DNA from: Mycolicibacterium madagascariense
GTDB taxonomy: Bacteria > Actinomycetota > Actinomycetes > Mycobacteriales > Mycobacteriaceae
DNA: 64,000 nucleotides
Assembly (NCBI RefSeq): GCF_010729665.1
Contig: NZ_AP022610.1
Location: forward strand, 5,022,001 to 5,086,000
Direction: 5' to 3'
The position numbers and the translations under genes are program-made. The notes beneath the pieces are model-generated. The model was given only the letters and a program-made list of their open reading frames with translations. It did not search any database and was not told where the DNA came from. Positions 17,288 to 26,655 of this stretch are shown one piece after another (the stretch's first letter is position 1; each line of letters opens with the position of its first letter).

Positions 17288-18337
17288 GTGGACGACAGGG
17301 TCGGGAGGGCAAGTGCCGTGGAGACTGCATCATTGGCGAGTCAGCAGAAGACGTCAGGACCGCATCGCATGCTGCGAGGAGCTGCCATCGGCCCCATGGC
17401 CGACACCGTCGGTGAGGATGCCTTCGTGCCGAAGGTGAGCGTCTGCATTCCCGTGTACAACAGCGTCGACACGATCAAGCGGAGCATCGAGAGCGTCCTC
17501 GCCCAGACCTACCCGAACATCGAATGTCTCGTCATCGACGACCATTCCTCCGACGGGACGGCCGACGCGGTCGCGGAATTCACCGATCCGCGCGTCCGAC
17601 TCGTCCGCAACGAGGTCAACCTCGGCATGATCGGCAACCACAACAAGTGCGTGCGGATGGCCCAGGGCGACCTCATCCAATTCGTCGGTGGCGATGACTG
17701 GCTGCTTCCGCAATGCCTCGAACTCCTGGTGCCGGCCTTCCAATCACCGGCGGTGGGAATGGCTTTCGCGCGCCGACAGGTCGAGACGACGAACACCTGG
17801 TGGAAGGAACACTTCGGCATCCTCGACGGTCCGCTGCAGCCGCTCGCGCCGGTGAACGAGGGTCGCGACCTGATCCGCAAGTACCTCACCGCGGGCGGGA
17901 ACGGAAACCCCATCGGTGAACCGACGACGGTGATGCTGCGACGAGACACCCTCGTGGCGGCAGGCGGTCTCCCACCGGAGGTGCCCCAACTGTCCGACAT
18001 CGACACGTGGTTGCGCGTGCTGTGCCGCAGCGAGGCCGCGTTCATCGAGGAGGAACTGTCGGTGCGGTGGCACCACGCCGGTTCCGCCACCGACCAGTTC
18101 GCCGGAACGACCACCCTCGACAAGCTGTGGGTGCTCTCGAGCCTCATCCGCTCCGACGCGCTCGAGTCGCGACTGCGCCTGCGCGCCCTGCTGATCTGGC
18201 TGAGAACCCTTGCGGCCCTTCCCAAGGCGTTCCTTGCGACACCTCGCCCACGGAGGCACGAACGCATGGCCAGCCTGCGGGCCAATCTGCGCTACGTCGT
18301 CACCGGGCGCCGCGATGGCCTCGAGGTCACCGGGTGA
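17288..18337 (+). CDS. Family 2 glycosyltransferase
   Basis: GT-A fold inverting glycosyltransferase, 349 aa from GTG 17288. The nucleotide-binding N-terminus is VSVCIPVYNSVDTIKRS, followed by ECLVIDDHSSDGT and the metal-binding acidic motif in FVGGDDWLLP. The C-terminal third is basic with hydrophobic helices, suggesting membrane association. The start is uncertain: GTG 17288 has a GGGGGGAAG stretch just upstream, while ATG 17369 and ATG 17396 are nearer the conserved domain. Probably adds one sugar of the repeat unit on the cytoplasmic face of the membrane. It is followed after 62 nt by a methyltransferase gene in the same direction. Confidence 0.85.
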   Translation: MDDRVGRASAVETASLASQQKTSGPHRMLRGAAIGPMADTVGEDAFVPKVSVCIPVYNSVDTIKRSIESVLAQTYPNIECLVIDDHSSDGTADAVAEFTDPRVRLVRNEVNLGMIGNHNKCVRMAQGDLIQFVGGDDWLLPQCLELLVPAFQSPAVGMAFARRQVETTNTWWKEHFGILDGPLQPLAPVNEGRDLIRKYLTAGGNGNPIGEPTTVMLRRDTLVAAGGLPPEVPQLSDIDTWLRVLCRSEAAFIEEELSVRWHHAGSATDQFAGTTTLDKLWVLSSLIRSDALESRLRLRALLIWLRTLAALPKAFLATPRPRRHERMASLRANLRYVVTGRRDGLEVTG

Positions 18338-18399
18338 TCGACGCCTGACGTGCGCGTGCAGCCGCACGCGCATCGCTTCCCGTTCAGAGGAGACCCACC

Positions 18400-19392
18400 G
18401 TGAAGCAGAAGGACACGCTGCCGTCGCAGGGCGTTCACGTCGATCCGACGCCGGAGCCGCTTCCCCGTCGGTCGTGGCATCCGGACGTCGACGAGGCACT
18501 CGCCAGCGCGGAGATGGAGACCTTCCGGTCGGTGCTCGTCGTGGGCGACCAGGACGTGCGCACCTCGATTCTGCACGAGCTGTCGGAGTACCACGGGTAC
18601 ACGCCCGATGAATGCCTGAAACGCTGTCTGCACTGGGAGGATTGGAGCGTCGAGGAGTGGGCGGCCGCCGACCGTTCGACTCCGGAGGGCATCCAGGAGT
18701 TCTACCAGTCCGTGCAGTCGTGGGCATTCGACCTCATGTGGTACGCCTACCTGCAGACCACCGGTGACGGCTATCCGGCGTCGGTGATCGCCGCGCGGTT
18801 CGCCCAGGCGGTGGGAACGGGTCGCGATCATCTGGACTTCGGCTCGGGTACCGGCACGACCGCGCAACTCTTCGCGCGCCTCGGCTTTCGCACCACGATG
18901 GCCGACATCTCCGAGCCGCTGCTGACCTACGCCGGCTGGCGCGTGGAACGCCATGGCGACCAGGCGAAGCGGATCCTGTTGACGACCGACGAGCTACCCA
19001 CCGATGCCTACGACGTCATCACCGCGCTCGACACGTTGGTCCACGTCACCGATTTCGACGCGACGGCCCGCGACCTCCGTCGCGCCATCCGCGACGGCGG
19101 GTACCTCCTGGCCAACTTCGACATCCGCAAGGACGCCCACGGCTCGCAGTGGCATCTCTACGACGACGTCCACGACGTCGAACATCGGCTCCGCGCAGCC
19201 GGTTTCGTCCGCACCCACAGCTTCGCCGGTATCACCAACTGCTACCGCGCGGTCGACCCGACGCGACCGGTCTTCAAGCTGGCGATGGCGGCCGATGCCG
19301 CCACCCTGCCGGTCAAGCGTGGCAGGGACCGGGCGCGCGACGCCGTGCGCGCGGCACGCGCGAAGGCGCGAAAGGCCGTGCGCGGCAACTGA
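18400..19392 (+). CDS. SAM-dependent methyltransferase
   Basis: 330 aa. The class I SAM-binding motif is HLDFGSGTGTTAQLFARLGF (about residues 144-163), with an acidic motif II in TTMADISEP and later ITALDTLVHVTDF. Residues 1-130 form an additional N-terminal domain not recognised. GTG 18400 is preceded by AGAGGAGA at a good distance. Located between glycosyltransferase and polymerase genes, it probably O- or N-methylates a sugar of the polymer or of its precursor; that is inferred from place only. A highly basic alanine-arginine tail ends the protein. Confidence 0.83.
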   Translation: MKQKDTLPSQGVHVDPTPEPLPRRSWHPDVDEALASAEMETFRSVLVVGDQDVRTSILHELSEYHGYTPDECLKRCLHWEDWSVEEWAAADRSTPEGIQEFYQSVQSWAFDLMWYAYLQTTGDGYPASVIAARFAQAVGTGRDHLDFGSGTGTTAQLFARLGFRTTMADISEPLLTYAGWRVERHGDQAKRILLTTDELPTDAYDVITALDTLVHVTDFDATARDLRRAIRDGGYLLANFDIRKDAHGSQWHLYDDVHDVEHRLRAAGFVRTHSFAGITNCYRAVDPTRPVFKLAMAADAATLPVKRGRDRARDAVRAARAKARKAVRGN

Positions 19393-19413
19393 TTGGTGCT
19401 CCCGGCCGTCGAC

Positions 19414-20748
19414 TCAGGTGTCGCGGCCGGGGGTCCGCGACAGTCGGTACGCCACGGCGGTCAGGGAGATCAGGACCCACATGAGCGTCCAGATCTGAAG
19501 GAATCCCGCCATGTCGAGGAACAGGCTGACGACCGCGTACGCCGAGATCGACGCGGCGATCCCGATGAACAGCTGGGCGCGCTGACGGTCGCACCGCCCG
19601 GCGCGCGCATTGCGGAACGCCCGGAAGGCCAGGACGACGGTCGTGCCGATCAGCAGCACGTAGGCGAGGAAGCCGAACACGCCGGTCTCGGACAACGCCT
19701 TCAGGTACTGATCGTCCAGGGTCGGCACGCCCGCGCCGGACGAGCTCGCCCCGGTCGCACGGGCGTACATCCCGAAGGGCGTGATGTCGAAGGGCAGCGC
19801 GCTCGTCACGGCGGCCCGCTGTGCGACCGAACTGTCGGCGCTGAAGATCGTGGCGTACTTGGTGACGAAGGGCACCTGGAGCAGCAGGGCGGCGCCGATG
19901 ACCGCGGCGCAGCTCGCGAAGATGGTGACGGTACGACGAATCGGCCAGTAGCAGGCCATGACTGCCATGCTGACCACCAATCCGACCGTGCCCGATCGGG
20001 AGAGCGTGGCGGCGCTGCCCGCCACGATGACGGCCGACGCGACGGCCCACGGCCACCACCGCTTGCCCTGGGCGCGCAAGCTCAGGGTCATGGCGAGCGC
20101 CAGGGGGAAGATGACGATGAGCACGCATGCGAGTTCCAGTGGGTGCGAGGCACTTCCCTGCGCGCGGATCATCCCGCCGCGGAACACGTCGTCGACGGTG
20201 AACGGGATGCCCGCGCCGTCGACCGTTCCCGGGATGCGAAGCACCGGACCGGTCGCCGAGCCGGTGACGATGGCCAGCAGCGCCAGCGTGGCACTCAGGC
20301 AGGCGCCCGCCACCAGTCCCTTGATGACGCGCAGCAGCCCGGCAGCACTGTGGATCACGGTGAACACGAACAACACCACGAGAACGAGCAGGAGCTGGAC
20401 GACGAAGATCGGATCGATGTTCGGTGCCGGGGTCGGACGCGTCATCTGCGCGCCGTAGGCCACCATCACGCTCAGCGCGTAGATGGTCAGGACCGGGCCG
20501 AGGATCGCCAGCCGGTACGGCGACCGCTGCCCCGTCAGGCGGGTGAGCACCCACAGGCCGGCCCCCGCGAACAGGAGGAAACGGGCGGGGCTGAGACCCA
20601 GCGGTACCAGGGGCAGCAGATCCGTTTGACGAAAGCCGATGAGCAGGAACGCCGTAACGGCCAACACCCGCGATCCGGCCTCGCCGGGAGGGGCGTATCC
20701 CTCGGACGGCCGCGCACCGACGGGAGCGTCGAGGAACCGCGTCGTCAT
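19414..20748 (-). CDS. wzy: Wzy-like polysaccharide polymerase / O-antigen ligase family
   Basis: 444-aa polytopic membrane protein with about eleven hydrophobic segments and one large loop (about residues 290-360) between late helices, the layout of Wzy_C/O-antigen ligase proteins. Recognisable signatures are ASHPLELACVL and TLSRSGTVGLV; the conserved H and R in these stretches suit polymerases or ligases using lipid-linked glycan. ATG 20748 (MTTRF) is chosen over an upstream frame that overlaps the wzz-like gene. It would join undecaprenyl-linked repeat units on the outer face of the membrane. Polymerase and ligase cannot be separated by sequence; the adjacent wzz-like and wzx genes favour polymerase. 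Confidence 0.85.
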   Translation of the reverse strand: MTTRFLDAPVGARPSEGYAPPGEAGSRVLAVTAFLLIGFRQTDLLPLVPLGLSPARFLLFAGAGLWVLTRLTGQRSPYRLAILGPVLTIYALSVMVAYGAQMTRPTPAPNIDPIFVVQLLLVLVVLFVFTVIHSAAGLLRVIKGLVAGACLSATLALLAIVTGSATGPVLRIPGTVDGAGIPFTVDDVFRGGMIRAQGSASHPLELACVLIVIFPLALAMTLSLRAQGKRWWPWAVASAVIVAGSAATLSRSGTVGLVVSMAVMACYWPIRRTVTIFASCAAVIGAALLLQVPFVTKYATIFSADSSVAQRAAVTSALPFDITPFGMYARATGASSSGAGVPTLDDQYLKALSETGVFGFLAYVLLIGTTVVLAFRAFRNARAGRCDRQRAQLFIGIAASISAYAVVSLFLDMAGFLQIWTLMWVLISLTAVAYRLSRTPGRDT

Positions 20749-20764
20749 CGTGGCGTCCCCGTGC

Positions 20765-21523
20765 TCACTCCGGCCAGCCAGCCGACTGCTGCAGGGCGTG
20801 TCCATTCCTCACCAGCGCGTGGGCGCCCTGCACCCCTCCGCGCTCGGGCAGCTCCTCGTCCTCCTGGACGCGGGGCTCCTCGACATCCCTTGGGCGAGAA
20901 CGGCGTCGGCGATCGATGAGGGTCTCCACGGTCCACGACACCAGCAGGCCGGCGAGCAGGGCCGCCGCGGCGAAGATGGCAGCCGCGCGCACCTGCGCCT
21001 TCGCGACGCCGGACGTGGTGTCCTGCGGCGGCACGATCTCCTGCAATTTGGCCATGTTCGTCGGCTGGCCGACCGCTGCGTCGATCTGCAGGGAGGTGAG
21101 CAGCTGGCCCGCCTTGACGGACAGGCGCTCGGCCCCGGCATGCGCGCTCTGTTCGTTGGGACCCGTGACGTCGAACTGGATCACCGACGTGGGTTCGGGG
21201 AACCGGAGGTTGTCCCGCAGGTTGGTCACCGAGTAGCCCGTCGCCCCTGCACCCTCGACGAACGCGGCGGTGTCGGAGGACTGCAGCGCAACCACCAAGG
21301 TACTTGCCAGCTGGGTCGTGCGATCGGTGAGGTTGAGCATCGGGTTCGGCACCGACTGGTCCTCCAGGTACCAGGGCGGCACCACCAGGACCGACATCTG
21401 GCTCTGAGCCTCGCCGTTCGTGCTCTTGAAACCGACGTAGCCTGCGGATGCAGCGAATACGACGATGATCACCAGGACGATCGGCCGTCGCACCAATCGT
21501 CGCCACAACGTACTGAGACTCAT
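20765..21523 (-). CDS. wzz: Wzz-like chain-length determinant / polysaccharide co-polymerase
   Basis: 252 aa with two transmembrane segments, about 14-31 and 178-197, flanking an extracytoplasmic domain of about 145 residues, then a charged cytoplasmic tail of about 50 residues. This is the Wzz/CapA topology. The cytoplasmic tail has no Walker A or tyrosine-kinase domain and no obvious tyrosine cluster. ATG 21523 starts the gene; a longer upstream frame is rejected because the conserved first helix begins here. Its stop lies 16 nt before the wzy start, matching a polymerase/co-polymerase pair. It would set the polymer length. Confidence 0.83.
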   Translation of the reverse strand: MSLSTLWRRLVRRPIVLVIIVVFAASAGYVGFKSTNGEAQSQMSVLVVPPWYLEDQSVPNPMLNLTDRTTQLASTLVVALQSSDTAAFVEGAGATGYSVTNLRDNLRFPEPTSVIQFDVTGPNEQSAHAGAERLSVKAGQLLTSLQIDAAVGQPTNMAKLQEIVPPQDTTSGVAKAQVRAAAIFAAAALLAGLLVSWTVETLIDRRRRSRPRDVEEPRVQEDEELPERGGVQGAHALVRNGHALQQSAGWPE

Positions 21524-21657
21524 GACCCTACCTTTGCGAAATTCACCGGAAGCGGCTGATTCCCCACGACGATAACATGCATTCGGGTTGGGTTCCAGTT
21601 TGCTGGAGCGACTGGAGCAACGACATGATTGGCTTTGCAAGCAACCGGACGCAGGCG

Positions 21658-23070
21658 TCAGGGCCCAGGCAGGACCCGGAACGTCGACCCGGCTTCGGTC
21701 CGGTTCGCCTGCGCCCAGGCGGCGGCGTCGTCGATCGTGTAGGGCTGCCCGTACTGCATCGGCGTGCCCGACACCAGCGCGATGTCGTTGTCGCTGAACA
21801 CCAATCCCGCAGGCGATGACGCGACGGGTGCGTGATAGACGTAGGCGCCCGACGCCCGCGTGATGCGGTTCTTCGTCACGACGACGTCCGCGGGCAGATC
21901 CCAACCGTAGGACGTCAATTGCGCCCGGTTCTCCTTGTCGGGTCTGGCCGCACCACCCCATCCGCCCCCGCCGTCGGCGAGGTCGTTGTCGTCGATCAGG
22001 ACGTGGTGGAGTCCCCCGCCGGGCTGAGCGGTCCAGAACTCGAGGTTGTGCGAGTTGTCGTGAAACGAGTTCTTGGTGACCCGAATGTCGGTCGTCGTGC
22101 CGGATCCCTGACAGGTGAAGGCCGAGTCGTACACCTCGTACACCTCGTTGCCCTGCACCACCCAGTTCGCGCAGGAATCAAGGCACTCAATGCCATTGCC
22201 GTACCTGACCTTGTCGTCGGCGTAGCCAATGAGGAACGATCCCCCGATGTGGTGGATGTCGTCGTTGGTGATGCGGACGTTCACGACCGGGTCGTCCTGA
22301 CCGCGGATCGCGTGCCCGCCGCACTCCCTCAGCTCGATGCCGTCGACTTCGGTGTTGGAATGCAGCCGAATCAGGACGGCGTCGGGCGCCGCCCGCAGAT
22401 CCGGGGCGAGCGTCGTGGGATTGCCCGGCGACAGCACGTAGAGAGCGGTGCCGTCGTCGAAGAAGTCCCACGGCGCCCGAAGGTCGGTCAGCGCAGCCTT
22501 CTTCGCGCCGTGGATGACGTTCCCGGTCGCCAGGAAGCCGATGTTCGCGCCCGCGTCGGTCCATCCGCCATGCGTCGCAGGGTCGTTCAGATCGATGCGC
22601 CACACGTTGGGTGCAGTCGTCGTCCACGCCGCCGGGACGTTCAGGATCTTGGCGTTGGTGATGACGGGCTTGGCGCCCAATCCGTAGGCGCCGATCAGGA
22701 ACCGGTGATCGCCATCCGGCGTGGGAACGCGATCGATGCTGCCGAAATACACTGCGTCGCGCCGGAACAGGAGCTGATCGCCCGCGGTGTAGTTCTGCGC
22801 CATCGCCCTCGCGATCGACTTCCACGGCCGGTCGAGGGTGCCGGGATTGGCGTCGTCACCGTCGGGTGAGACGTGGAACGCCACGCGGCCGGGGGGCGGC
22901 TTCGGCGGGGGGAGGGCGGCCGACGCATCGTCCGACGCCGGCCCGGTGGACCGCTGCATCGAGTGGGCGCCGGCGATCGCCAGTCCGACGAGCAGGAGGA
23001 CGACGACGAGCACGCCACCTCCGAGCCGCGCGGAACGCAGCCGCCGCCGCGGACGTGGTTGGTGGGCCAT
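21658..23070 (-). CDS. Membrane-anchored right-handed beta-helix protein
   Basis: 470 aa. Residues 1-16 are basic, 17-34 form one transmembrane helix or uncleaved signal, then a proline-rich spacer and a typical start of parallel beta-helix proteins: HVSPDGDDANPGTLDRPWKSIARAM. Coils follow, with repeated I/V-x-N-N/D patterns (RITNDDIHHI, VQGNEVYEVYDS, ITKN-type turns). The fold is that of pectate lyases, alginate epimerases and glycan hydrolases. Placed right after wzz and among glycosyltransferases, it may cut, epimerise or bind the exported polymer. Catalytic residues cannot be assigned. The chosen ATG 23070 places the basic residues directly before the helix. Confidence 0.82.
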   Translation of the reverse strand: MAHQPRPRRRLRSARLGGGVLVVVLLLVGLAIAGAHSMQRSTGPASDDASAALPPPKPPPGRVAFHVSPDGDDANPGTLDRPWKSIARAMAQNYTAGDQLLFRRDAVYFGSIDRVPTPDGDHRFLIGAYGLGAKPVITNAKILNVPAAWTTTAPNVWRIDLNDPATHGGWTDAGANIGFLATGNVIHGAKKAALTDLRAPWDFFDDGTALYVLSPGNPTTLAPDLRAAPDAVLIRLHSNTEVDGIELRECGGHAIRGQDDPVVNVRITNDDIHHIGGSFLIGYADDKVRYGNGIECLDSCANWVVQGNEVYEVYDSAFTCQGSGTTTDIRVTKNSFHDNSHNLEFWTAQPGGGLHHVLIDDNDLADGGGGWGGAARPDKENRAQLTSYGWDLPADVVVTKNRITRASGAYVYHAPVASSPAGLVFSDNDIALVSGTPMQYGQPYTIDDAAAWAQANRTEAGSTFRVLPGP

Positions 23071-23221
23071 GAAAGTCGCGTCAACTCCGGTTCGTAGTGC
23101 GGTCTGCGGACTGCGCGACGCGCCGAGGACGCACCCAGCCACTCACCCTGTCGCCTCCATCATGGGCACGGTGAGCCGGAATCCGCCAGCACCGGGTCCG
23201 CCAGATCGCCTGGGGGGCGCG

Positions 23222-24271
23222 CTACGTCGCGGGGGTGTGAGCGACCACGTCGGCGAAGATCTCCAGCAGTCGCCGGGCCGCCACCGGGGAATCGTAGTGA
23301 TTGCGGTAGTGCTCCTGGGCCGCCTTGCCCTGCAGCACCGCCTCCTCGGGATTGGCGAGCGCGTCCAGCGCGCGCGTCAGGCCCTCGACGTCGTCGATGC
23401 CCGTGACACTCCCGCCGTCCGGCTGGAATTCGGGCAGCGCGCCCGCGGTGGACGCCAACGTCGCGACACCGAGCTGCATGGCCAACACCTGGACCCCGCT
23501 CTGCGAGGCGGTGCGGTAGTGCGCGATGGAGCCCTTCGCGCGCGCGAGCTCCTCGAGCACCTCGCGATATTGGAACTCCGAGCGCTGCCACCGAACGTGT
23601 TTCGGCAGCGGACCCGAGAGATCCCCATTTCCCAGCAGTACCAATTCGTCCCCCTGCCAGGACGGGCCACTGGTGTGGGCCTCCCACGCGGCGAACACCA
23701 CGTCGTGGTTCTTGTAGGGCTGCTGGCGGCCGATCAGGAGGAAGTTCCTGCGCGCCTCGGCCGGGACGAACTCCGGCATCATGGCCGGGGCGAGATCGCT
23801 GATCAGCGGTGCCACGTAGAGCGGCGCCCGCGCCCGCCCCTGCGCCCGCAGGCTGTCCGCGACGTAGTTGCTGAAGACGATGGTCGCGTCGGCCTGCTCA
23901 TCCCAGCGGTCGAAGAACATCCGGTTCCACCACGGGGCGACGTGGGTCTCGTCGTGGGGCTTGTCGTCGTGCAGCATCCGGATGCGCGGCGCGAGCCCGG
24001 CCAGCAGACGCCACCTCGGATCGCGGAACATCTCGGTGACGACCACGTCCGGCTGGAAACGTCGCGCGGCGCGGTAGGCCGCGGAGAACTCCCGCCACCC
24101 CGCCCAGGGAATGGGCCGCCCGAGGAGCACCGTCTCATAGGGGCGCGCGCGGTCGGACTCGAAGTGGAGGTTGGAGGTGATCAGCATGACCTCCGCGCCC
24201 AGTGCCTGCAGATTCTCCGCATGTATCCGCGCCATGGGGCGCAACCACGGGGCCAAGAGCAGGATGCGCAT
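23222..24271 (-). CDS. Family 4-type glycosyltransferase
   Basis: 349 aa, GT-B fold. The N-terminal domain begins MRILLLAPWLRPMARIHAEN, and the C-terminal donor domain has NFLLIGRQQPYKNHD, LVLLGNGD and the E-x7-E region reduced to ALPEFQPDGGSV. The motif LPEFQ in place of the usual G-x-PE suggests a divergent GT4 member. Start overlaps the stop of the upstream GT2 gene by one base (TGATG). It probably adds a sugar to the lipid-linked repeat unit in the cytoplasm. Donor unknown. Confidence 0.8.
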   Translation of the reverse strand: MRILLLAPWLRPMARIHAENLQALGAEVMLITSNLHFESDRARPYETVLLGRPIPWAGWREFSAAYRAARRFQPDVVVTEMFRDPRWRLLAGLAPRIRMLHDDKPHDETHVAPWWNRMFFDRWDEQADATIVFSNYVADSLRAQGRARAPLYVAPLISDLAPAMMPEFVPAEARRNFLLIGRQQPYKNHDVVFAAWEAHTSGPSWQGDELVLLGNGDLSGPLPKHVRWQRSEFQYREVLEELARAKGSIAHYRTASQSGVQVLAMQLGVATLASTAGALPEFQPDGGSVTGIDDVEGLTRALDALANPEEAVLQGKAAQEHYRNHYDSPVAARRLLEIFADVVAHTPAT

Positions 24272-25539
24272 CAGATACTCTCCAAATCCAGGTTCGGGAC
24301 GGTGGTCATCGGACGGGATGGCGCCGGTCGACCGGTGGGCTCGATCGACTCGACGCGCAGGCCCCGTCGGCGCAGTCGGAAGAGCCGCGCGGCTGCTCGT
24401 TCTCGGCCCGTCGCTCCCGCGAGCAGCGTGGTGGGCGCATCACCCGGCCACGTTCGCGGCCACCACCAGGACCGCCGGAGCAACCGGACCGCCGGCGGCA
24501 ATTCGCGCGGGAGGCTTCCGAGACCTCGCAGCGACACCACCGTCACGTCGAGACCCTCGTCGGCCAATACCGTTGCGCGAGAGACGATCTCGTCCGCCGA
24601 CGGCGACTGCGGACCATCGACGACGAGCACCGCGTCGGACTGGGGTCGACGAGAATCGTCGCGGTGCAGGGCACGCTTGAGACCGTCGATGCCGTAGGCG
24701 CCCGCCGCGTAGAGGTCCGCCGCCGCGGCGCCATGGTGATACTCCAGCTGCAGTGCCACGCTGGCATGCACCAGATCCGACGACCGGGTGGAGGCCTTCG
24801 CGTCACCGGCGACCGTGCCCTGGGCCGAGTGTCGGACACCGCGCTCGTCGGCCAGGCGAATCCGCCAACCCGCGGCGATCGCGCGGCGCTGCCAGTCGGC
24901 CTCCTCGCCGTAGAGGAAGAACTCTTCGTCGAAGGGTCCCAACGCATCCCACGCCTCGCGGCGGATGGCCAGGCAGGCGCCCGTCAGATATCCGTCGACG
25001 TCCCCCGGCTGCGACCAGTAGAGGTTGGAGAGCCACGTGCCTCGGGATCGCTCGGCAGCCATGGCCACCTCGCCGAGTGCGTTGAGCACCGTGCGACGCC
25101 GATGCGCGACGTCCCACGGCTGGTGCGTGCGTGACAGCGGCCTCGACGGCTCCGGTTCGTCACCCCCGTCGTCAGACAGCATCGGTGCCGCGGCGGCGGT
25201 GTCCCCTTCGGCGATCGCCGCGCGCGTATGTGTCAGCGGGCCCACGAGTTCGGCGTCCGGGTTGAGCAGGAGCAGGTCCTGGCCGGGCACCATCGCCGCG
25301 AGCCGGTTGACCGCGGCCGCGAACCCGATGTTGTCGCCGTGGAGATGCCAGTGCACGTCGGGCACGTCGGAGGCCAGCCGGCGCACGTCCGAGCACTGCG
25401 GTCCCGAGTTGTCCCAGACGTGCACCTCGAGTTCGGGCAGATACCGTCGCACCGACGCGATACAGCTGTTCAGCTTGTCCGCCGAGCGGTACGCGACGAT
25501 GAGCACCGCCATGGTGCGGGTCCGGGAGTCAACCATCAC
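24271..25539 (-). CDS. Family 2 glycosyltransferase, rhamnosyltransferase-like, with C-terminal extension
   Basis: 422 aa. N-terminal GT-A domain: AVLIVAYRSADKLNSCIAS, VHVWDNSG, NIGFAAAVNRLA, LLLLNPDAEL, and the acceptor-site motif LGPFDEEFFLYGEEADW with the catalytic acidic pair. This is the WbbL/RfbN rhamnosyltransferase pattern. From about residue 270 there is an extra domain of about 150 residues with DAVLVVDGPQSPSADEIVSRA, resembling the N-terminal half of a second, truncated GT-B-like domain. Coupled to the downstream GT4 gene. dTDP-rhamnose would be a reasonable donor given rmlA in the locus, but this is not proven. Confidence 0.82.
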   Translation of the reverse strand: MMVDSRTRTMAVLIVAYRSADKLNSCIASVRRYLPELEVHVWDNSGPQCSDVRRLASDVPDVHWHLHGDNIGFAAAVNRLAAMVPGQDLLLLNPDAELVGPLTHTRAAIAEGDTAAAAPMLSDDGGDEPEPSRPLSRTHQPWDVAHRRRTVLNALGEVAMAAERSRGTWLSNLYWSQPGDVDGYLTGACLAIRREAWDALGPFDEEFFLYGEEADWQRRAIAAGWRIRLADERGVRHSAQGTVAGDAKASTRSSDLVHASVALQLEYHHGAAAADLYAAGAYGIDGLKRALHRDDSRRPQSDAVLVVDGPQSPSADEIVSRATVLADEGLDVTVVSLRGLGSLPRELPPAVRLLRRSWWWPRTWPGDAPTTLLAGATGRERAAARLFRLRRRGLRVESIEPTGRPAPSRPMTTVPNLDLESI

Positions 25540-25542
25540 GGG

Positions 25543-26655
25543 TCAGCGACCGAAGACGTCGACGTGCTTGTCGACGACCGTGTCCCAGCTGAAGTTCCGC
25601 GCCACGTGGCGTGAACCGTCGGCCGCCAACCGCGCCAGGTCGTCGGGCGCGTCCAGTGTCCACGCCAACGTCTTCGTCAGGTCCTCGACGTCACCGGTGC
25701 TGAAGTACGTGCCGAATTCGGCGATGCCATAACGATTCTGGGGAATGTCACTGCAGACGATCGGCGCACCCACGTAGGCGGCCTCCAGGATGACCGGCGA
25801 CAACCCCTCGATGGCCGACGGCTGCACGTACGCATGCGCGTTGCGCATGAGCGCGTGGACCTCCGGGCCGTAGAGGAACCCGGCGAAGACCACGCGCGGA
25901 TCACTGGTCGCCTTGAGCTGGTCCTCGTATTCCGAACCGTTCGGCGAACCGCCGACGAGCACCAGTTTCTTGTCGGTGTCCAGCGCCTCGAAACCGGGGA
26001 TGAGCCAGTGCAGTCCCTTGTCCGGAATGAACCGTCCCACGAAGAGGAAGTACGCGCCGCGCTCGAGACCCAGGCGCTGCAACACCCTTTCGGCGTCCTC
26101 GTCGTACTTGACGTCGGCGCCGAACGGGATGAAGTCGTACTTCTTCTTGAACCGCGTCTCGAACGCCTCACGCGCGTAGATGTTGTCGAAGATGACGGCG
26201 TTGTGCACGTGGGCCGTCAACAGCGACGAGAACCATAGGAACGCCTTCGCGTACCAGGACCACTTGTCGCGCTTCCAGTCCAGACCATCCTGGCTGAGGA
26301 ACGTCTTCTTCCCGAACAGGCGCAGGACGGCCCCGAAGATGCTGTTGCCCCCGTTCTGGATATGCACCACGTCGGCCCGGTCGTGCCTGATGATGTCGTA
26401 GGTGACCTTCGCCGAGTGCAGGAAGGTGTCGAAACCACTGCGGTTCGTCGTGCGGAACGTCAGGACGTCGACGCCCTGCGTGTCGGACGGCTCAGTGGGC
26501 TCCATGCCGGGATAGAGTCGGTTGTAGGCGATCACCTTGTGACCCCGGGCGGCGAGGCGAGGCAGTAATTCCATCGCGAACTTGTCGGCACCGGCGCTGC
26601 CCGCGCGCGGCGGGTAACTGCGGAAGCCGAACGCCGCGATGCGTAGCGGGCGCAT
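25543..26655 (-). CDS. Family 4 glycosyltransferase with DUF1972-like N-terminus
   Basis: 370 aa from ATG 26655. The N-terminal domain has RIAAFGFRSYPPRAGSAGADKFAMELLPRLAARGHKV, split here only by description, the pattern of DUF1972 rhamnosyl- and related transferases; the C-terminal GT4 domain shows YFLFVGRFIPDKGLHWLI, LVLVGGSPNG and the E-x7-E segment PSAIEGLSPVILEAAYVG. An in-frame TTG one codon upstream is less likely, since ATG overlaps the preceding stop (TGATG). Cytoplasmic, retaining transferase; sugar donor unknown. Confidence 0.85.
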   Translation of the reverse strand: MRPLRIAAFGFRSYPPRAGSAGADKFAMELLPRLAARGHKVIAYNRLYPGMEPTEPSDTQGVDVLTFRTTNRSGFDTFLHSAKVTYDIIRHDRADVVHIQNGGNSIFGAVLRLFGKKTFLSQDGLDWKRDKWSWYAKAFLWFSSLLTAHVHNAVIFDNIYAREAFETRFKKKYDFIPFGADVKYDEDAERVLQRLGLERGAYFLFVGRFIPDKGLHWLIPGFEALDTDKKLVLVGGSPNGSEYEDQLKATSDPRVVFAGFLYGPEVHALMRNAHAYVQPSAIEGLSPVILEAAYVGAPIVCSDIPQNRYGIAEFGTYFSTGDVEDLTKTLAWTLDAPDDLARLAADGSRHVARNFSWDTVVDKHVDVFGR

